Under the pieces are notes generated by a model. It did not search any database. It saw only the letters and a list, made by a program, of their open reading frames with translations, and was not told the DNA's origin. Position numbers and translations under genes: made by a program. A DNA stretch of 64,000 bases from Ursus arctos (Eukaryota > Chordata > Mammalia > Carnivora > Ursidae), in assembly GCF_023065955.2 (NCBI RefSeq), contig NW_026623050.1, positions 23,332,501-23,396,500 of the forward strand, read 5' to 3'. Positions within the stretch are counted from its first letter, which is position 1, and each line of letters opens with the position of its first letter. This document shows, in pieces, positions 59,640-64,000 of this stretch.

Positions 59640-60600
59640 GAGTTCAACAAGGCTGCCCCACAGTATTACGACTGAACTATCTCTTGCCTGAAATCTATTC
59701 CAGCTTCACCGTAACAATCTATACACAAGGCTCAAATCTGTCAAACTGATCAACAAATAACTTAAATGCCTTACGCCTTGAAGGAAAACAACAAAATCCA
59801 GACATTCAACAATACAGTAATCATAATGCCCAGCACTGAATAAGAAGTTATTAGACATGCCAGAACCCAAGAAGATGATCCCTAACTAGGAGAAAATTCA
59901 AATAAAAGAAATGGTGAGACATGTTAAATTAGCAGACAAGGAACTTAGATACTGTATTCATATATTCAAAGGCAAATAAGGACATAATAAAGAGAGAAAT
60001 CAAACGCATTTTTAAAAACCCACATAGAACTTTTAGAGATTAAAAAACAATGTATGAAATAAAATGTTCACATCATAAGATTAACAGTGGATTAGACATT
60101 GCAGTAGAAAAGACTGGTAAACGTGAAAGCACAAAGATAAAATGAATGAAAAAATAAAAGTTCAGTGACTTCTGAGGGAACATCGAGTTCAAAACTACAT
60201 GTAGGGGCGCCTGGGTGGCACAGCGGTTAAGCGTCTGCCCTCGGCTCAGGGCGTGATCCCGGCGTTATGGGATCGAGCCCCACATCAGGCTCCTCCGCTA
60301 GGAGCCTGCTTCTTCCTCTCCCACTCCCCCTGCTTGTGTTCCCTCTCTCGCTGGCTGTCTCTATCTCTGTCGAATAAATAAATAAAATCTTTAAAAAAAC
60401 AAAACAAAAACTACATGTAAATGAAGTCTCAGAATAAGAGAATGTAGAAACAATATAGGGGAAAAAATGGCCAGAATTTTCCAATTTGATTAAAACAACA
60501 AACCACAAGTAGAAAATACACACACACCAAAACACATCATAATCAAATGCTGTAACCAGTGATAAACAAAGTCTTACAGCAGCCACGAAGAGCGAGGGGC
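59640..60600 (+). repeat. Old L1 ORF1-region relic, sense, with a SINE
   Basis: ORF1-type nucleotide text in order: TTAGCAGACAAGGAACTTAG, CATAATAAAGAGAGAAATCA, ACTTTTAGAGATTAAAAAAC, AGATTAACAGTGGATTAGAC, ATGGCCAGAATTTTCCAATT, CACATCATAATCAAATGCTG and TCTTACAGCAGCCACGAAG. It lies to the right of the ORF2/3' piece in the same orientation, so the two are separate or rearranged copies. Sequence 59190-59640 to its left is unassigned. Confidence 0.7.
60204..60406 (+). mobile_element. CAN-SINE, youngest subfamily
   Basis: GGGGCGCCTGGGTGGCACAG head with CpGs preserved (CCCTCGGCTCAGGGCGTGAT, CCCGGCGTTATGGGATCGAG) and CTCTCTCGCTGGCTGTCTC. Duplications AAAACTACATGTA at 60191-60203 and 60407-60419. Confidence 0.97.
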
Positions 60601-61411
60601 AGGCTAGGGAAGGACTACCCCATTCCTGTACCCCCACGCCACCCCACCTAGCATAACTCACCAAGGTTACCCAATTGCTTGAATGATGCGAGACTCCTAG
60701 ACACTGTGCTTGGGCTTTAGTAAGTTCCACTGCACAACAAATGCCAAGGAACTGATACTTCAGACAGGGGGCTCACTGCATTGTCCCAAGGAGAGGCTCC
60801 TAGAGCTCTAAGTCCCAACCCAGATCCCTCGGATGTAGACTGGGAAGCCTTGGAAGGAAAGACAGCCACTTAGGAGCTGGCCATGTCCCTCTCCTCCATT
60901 TTCCAAACAGAGAAACTGAAAACCATGGCTTTCCCATAGAGGAAATGGTAGATCTGCTGCAAGGAAGTTTCCATCCGTCAAGCTCTAGGGCTGTGGGGCC
61001 AGCACTCTTACGCTGCATTGCAATGAAAAATCTAATTTTCAGTTATAGGAGAAAATAGCCATGGTACCCATGTGGCACAACCAAGGCATCAAGACCAATC
61101 CAACTTAAGCCTGAAGTACTAAACCGTACAACCGTCACTGTGAAGGAAGTCCCCAAACGTAATAATACCGACCTGAGGCTCTCCAGAGGAAAATGATGAA
61201 TGAGCAGGCTAAAGAACCTCTCCCCCTCCCCCTCCACAGCCAATGAGGGAGGGAGGAGGGGCATCTGGGTGGGGAGGGGCAGGGGAGGAAAAAAGGAAAG
61301 AATGATAAAAGGAAAGAAAGAAAGAAAAAAGCCTGGATACAGGAAAAGCTAATAAAATAAATGGACATGGACACACACACGCACACACTATTAAACTGAA
61401 ACAAAGTTTCA
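60600..61411. other. Unassigned, moderately GC-rich
   Basis: No recognised gene. Includes a purine-rich run (61240-61340, GGAGGGAGGAGG then GAAAGAAAGAAAG). The stretch 61062-61200 is open for about 44 codons on + but resembles nothing I can name. Confidence 0.4.
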
Positions 61412-61598
61412 GGGGCACCTGGGTGGCTCAGTCAGTTAGGCGTCTGCCTTTGGCTCGGGTCCTAGTATTGAGCCCTACGCTGGGCTCCCCGCTCGGCGGA
61501 GACTCTGCTTCTCCCTCTTCCTCTCTGCCCCTTCACTTGTGCTCACTCGTGCTCTCTCGCTCTCTCTCAAATAAAGAAAATCTTAAAAAAAAAAAAAA
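61412..61598 (+). mobile_element. CAN-SINE
   Basis: GGGGCACCTGGGTGGCTCAG head, GCTCCCCGCTCGGCGGAGAC middle, CTCTCGCTCTCTCTCAAATA and A-tail. Duplication not clear. Confidence 0.93.
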
Positions 61599-61689
61599 AT
61601 TTAAGTAGTTAATATGGCCCAGTGAGGGTTAAAAGAGGTCCTTCGAGTATGGAAACTTACACAGACCCAACTGATGAATGGGTGATTAT

Positions 61690-62240
61690 TCCTACTGCTT
61701 CTCCCCTCGACAGCCCACTTCTGCCTGTTCGTACATCTAGGAGAATGGCTGATGCCTCGTGCTGGATCACCGCGGCCTTCAACGCTGCGGTCCCATCCCT
61801 GAAGGCCCCCATACTCAATACCCAGTATTACTGAAATTACTAATGTCTTCCATTCGGCAACCGGCTAATATGTCCACTTTAGTGCCTATTCACACAGCCT
61901 CAGCGAGTCCGCGTTCACCTCTGAAGGACACACGACACCGTGACTAGACCACGGGGGGGAGCTCAGCAAGGCCCTCACACACAGTCTTTGCAGAAAAGCT
62001 CCTCACTGCATTCACCTTTGTCCAGGAGCGCAGCTATTCCCTTAACGTGATGACATCCATGTCCGAGGAGATGCATCTGACACACTCGTTAAGGACAGAC
62101 AAGTCAGTATTTTCGAGTCCTTTTTGGGTTCTGGAGGCAATACAATCCTCACTTCAAGTTTTGCTTAATCTCACTGATGCTACTACTTACTAATCTGTCC
62201 ATCTTAAATGGGGCCCCTCCAACAAGAGGCCCTAGCATCT
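61690..62240 (+). pseudogene. Endogenous retrovirus pol (reverse transcriptase) relic, ERV-L-like
   Basis: Degenerate RT-domain text on the + strand in the order expected of a class III (ERV-L type) pol. An early RT-palm-like piece near 61740-61830 reads N-A-A-V-P-S-L-K-A-P-I. A piece near 61985-62040 follows (CTTTGCAGAAAAGCTCCTCA, GTCCAGGAGCGCAGC). A thumb-region piece at 62123-62152 reads F-G-F-W-R-Q-Y. Stops, shifts and an apparent internal deletion (the usual active-site Y-x-D-D region is not seen) break it. Non-coding fossil; no gag, env or paired LTR identified. The family call rests on short motifs. Confidence 0.55.
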
Positions 62241-62500
62241 GCCCAAGTGAAAAGTGAAAATCAACAGGCACTTCCTTCAGTACCTTGGAGGCTCCACTGG
62301 AGGGGCTTTGCCCACCTCCCCTCTTACCTCCCGGTCTCTGGACCACCTATGATGGCCTTAAGTTGCCCATAGGTTCTGATGCCAGAAACTAGCCTCCTTC
62401 GTCTCACGCTATATACCTCCAGAGCAGAAACTGCTGGCCACATCCTGAGATACCCCGGGAAGAGTGGCTCCCACAGACCCTGAGCCTGTGACCCTCTGCA
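62240..62500. other. Unassigned, right of the pol relic
   Basis: May continue the retroviral relic, but I see no motif that proves it. Confidence 0.3.
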
Positions 62501-62860
62501 CCCAGCTGCCCATCATGCCGTGGGTCACGGCAGCGGGCACCCCACAAACCCCGCACGGCTACTGAGGCCTCCTTGTAGGATAGAGCCAAACGTCGGCCCG
62601 GTGGCTTGTTCCGCTTGCAAGAGAAATGGCCTCCTTTGTTCTCAGCCCCTTGCCAGGTGCCCCTCCTCCTCCAGGCCCTGGACCACCGGGGGGGCTGCTC
62701 GGGGTGAACGGAGCGAACGGCAGTACATGTCCCGGTGTGCAGACAGCACAGCCACCACACGGGCGGGAGCGCGGGGCGCTGTTGCCGCTTCCGTCCCTTA
62801 ACCGGGATGTCCCTGATAAAGGACGGGACGCGAGGTCAGCAAAGGCGGACACATTTCAGG
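62500..62860. promoter_or_regulatory. CpG-dense patch (possible CpG island)
   Basis: About 25 CpG in 330 bp by eye (CGTGGGTCACGGCAGCGGGC, GGAGCGAACGG, GCGGGAGCGCGGGGCGCTG), far above the AT-rich surroundings. The high GC keeps several overlapping frames open on both strands. None has a recognised domain. No TATA box or other promoter element is evident. Confidence 0.5.
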
Positions 62861-63744
62861 CAGTCGTCTTAGCACCATCTGCACATTTTTTACAAACTTT
62901 GGGGCCACTGCCTAAAAGTTGATCCCTCCCAAGGTAAAAAAAACCTCCCAATCTCTTGCCTCACAGATACCCAAGATCGAAATCGAAGTCTCACATGCCT
63001 CCATATACACTAAGGCCAAAATACAAGGCCCCCCAGACAGTCCTCATCCCCCCAGTTCCAGACATTCCCGAGTTACCAAGACATACATTTCACTTCTCAA
63101 ACCACACAATGTCCTCTCAGGAAAGGCATTCAACTGAACTTTCATCTTCCCAACAGGTCCCAGACAGCCAGTTAAATGAGAGATATGACGGTCTCTTCAA
63201 ATAACTAAGAAGTTATTCTTTTTAAACCCCTAGCCTGCAAATGGACCCGTAAATGGGTCTCTATCTTGCCCCAGGCCTTATTCTTTCTTAATTTAAGGCT
63301 CCTTGGATTACTCACACCTTACGCCGACTAAACAAACTTTCCAATGCCCTTTCCTATCTTTAAAGAGGGAATGAATGTCTAGCTTTTATGTATATGAGAA
63401 CTCACTACATACGAGGCCCTTTGATGCCTCTGCTGTCTTCAAGGATTTTCAATCCCACCCCATAAAGGCAAGAGGCTAGACTGAGGGTACATATCTTCTG
63501 GGGCCTGTTAACCACAAATTTCCCACCAGGCCAGACTTCTGCTTATCTCATCTCATACGGGACCATTGGAGCCTGAACTTCCACCACCCAAAAAACCTCC
63601 CTCAGTATTCAGATTATAAATAGGTGGATAATTCTTCTGGGATCCCCCCTCCAATCCCCTCAAGGACGTAAAAATTAGTAGTCCAGGGCCATTGCACAGA
63701 CGGTGTGGACTACCAAGGAGGACGACAGAAAATCCCATTCAGAG
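62861..63744. other. Unassigned segment between two CpG-dense patches
   Basis: C-rich on +, with an 82-codon open frame 62956-63204 and others on both strands. Composition is unlike L1 or SINE. No domain, splice structure or LTR boundary that I can support. Confidence 0.4.
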
Positions 63745-64000
63745 ATGATGATAAAATCCGAACCACGTCCCGCACGGAGGAGCCGAGCCAGTCCCTTCTT
63801 GGGGACGCTCCTGCGGGCCACAGTAAGATCAGCACCGGGCAACAAAAGCTTGCCGGGCGCAGCGGCCCACGGTTCCCCGGCTATTGGTCGTTACTCCTGG
63901 TCTGTGCGCTTTCACCGGTTTGCAGCCCGGAGGCCCAAACCCTCCAAGTCGCCATCTCCACCGAACGGAGCGAAGGTTGAGGCCCCGAGACATGGAGTGC
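63745..64000. promoter_or_regulatory. CpG island at the right edge, possible promoter
   Basis: About 24 CpG in 250 bp by eye, around 60% GC, with an inverted CCAAT box (CTATTGGTCG, 63877-63886; CCAAT on the reverse strand). CpG preservation suggests protection from germline methylation or a recent origin. Direction unknown. A 24-codon reverse frame begins near 63953 in a fair start context (AGATGG) but is too short to call. The island runs off the window. Confidence 0.5.

Noticed and set aside
60227..60730. 167-codon reverse frame
   Set aside because: It crosses a young CAN-SINE and L1 ORF1-type DNA in antisense; its Arg/Ser-rich end is the reversed SINE body.
62404..62922. Pro/Gly/Arg-rich frames on both strands in the CpG patch
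   Set aside because: High GC keeps several frames open together; no domain, codon bias or splice structure favours any of them.
1..64000. CRISPR array, operon, phage or bacterial defence system
   Set aside because: Composition, introns, SINEs and L1s show a mammalian nuclear locus; the only tandem array is the 72-bp minisatellite without spacers.

Overview
This is a mammalian nuclear window from a carnivoran, most likely an arctoid caniform and probably a bear. The evidence is more than twenty tRNA-derived CAN-SINEs (heads reading GGGGCGCCTGGGTGGC, tails rich in AAATAAATAAAATC), carnivore-type L1 3' ends, and a young SINE subfamily (GGCACAGCGGTTAAGCG head, CTCTCTCGCTGGCTGTCTC body) that I associate with ursids. 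Pinnipeds carry close relatives, so the family-level call is an inference.

The only protein-coding gene I can support is the 3' half of MINDY2 (FAM63B), a K48-linkage-selective deubiquitinase, on the + strand. Six exons (3161-3319, 12925-13027, 19934-20076, 31642-31815, 34222-34416, 37989-38114) have clean AG/GT boundaries and compatible phases. Together they give 299 codons ending in CVIL-stop. They carry the catalytic-His segment (RNNHFST), the ubiquitin-binding helices and a CaaX-like tail. The first exons, the catalytic Cys and the promoter lie upstream of the window. The final exon continues into an inferred 3'UTR of about 6.45 kb, to an AATAAA at 44548. No young SINE or L1 was found in that UTR.

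Layout: 1-38 kb is MINDY2 introns holding SINEs, mostly antisense L1 fragments, L2, MIR and hAT relics, a 72-bp x 4 minisatellite and one long degenerate ancient repeat (about 21.7-24.0 kb). From 38.1 to 44.6 kb is the 3'UTR. From 44.6 to 47.9 kb is sparse intergenic DNA with MIR relics. From 48 to 60.6 kb is an L1-dominated compartment of several stacked ORF2/ORF1 relics. From 60.6 to 64 kb is a GC/CpG-richer segment with a broken endogenous-retrovirus pol (RT) relic and two CpG-dense patches, the last running off the window edge.

I see no operon, CRISPR, defence cassette or other candidate novel system. The most useful leads are the CpG-dense right end, the GC-rich 52.0-52.6 kb island with a 210-codon open frame, the foldback inside an L1 at 53.2 kb, and the inverted SINE pair in a MINDY2 intron. 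Most of the remaining short open frames fall inside L1 or SINE sequence, or are unsupported.
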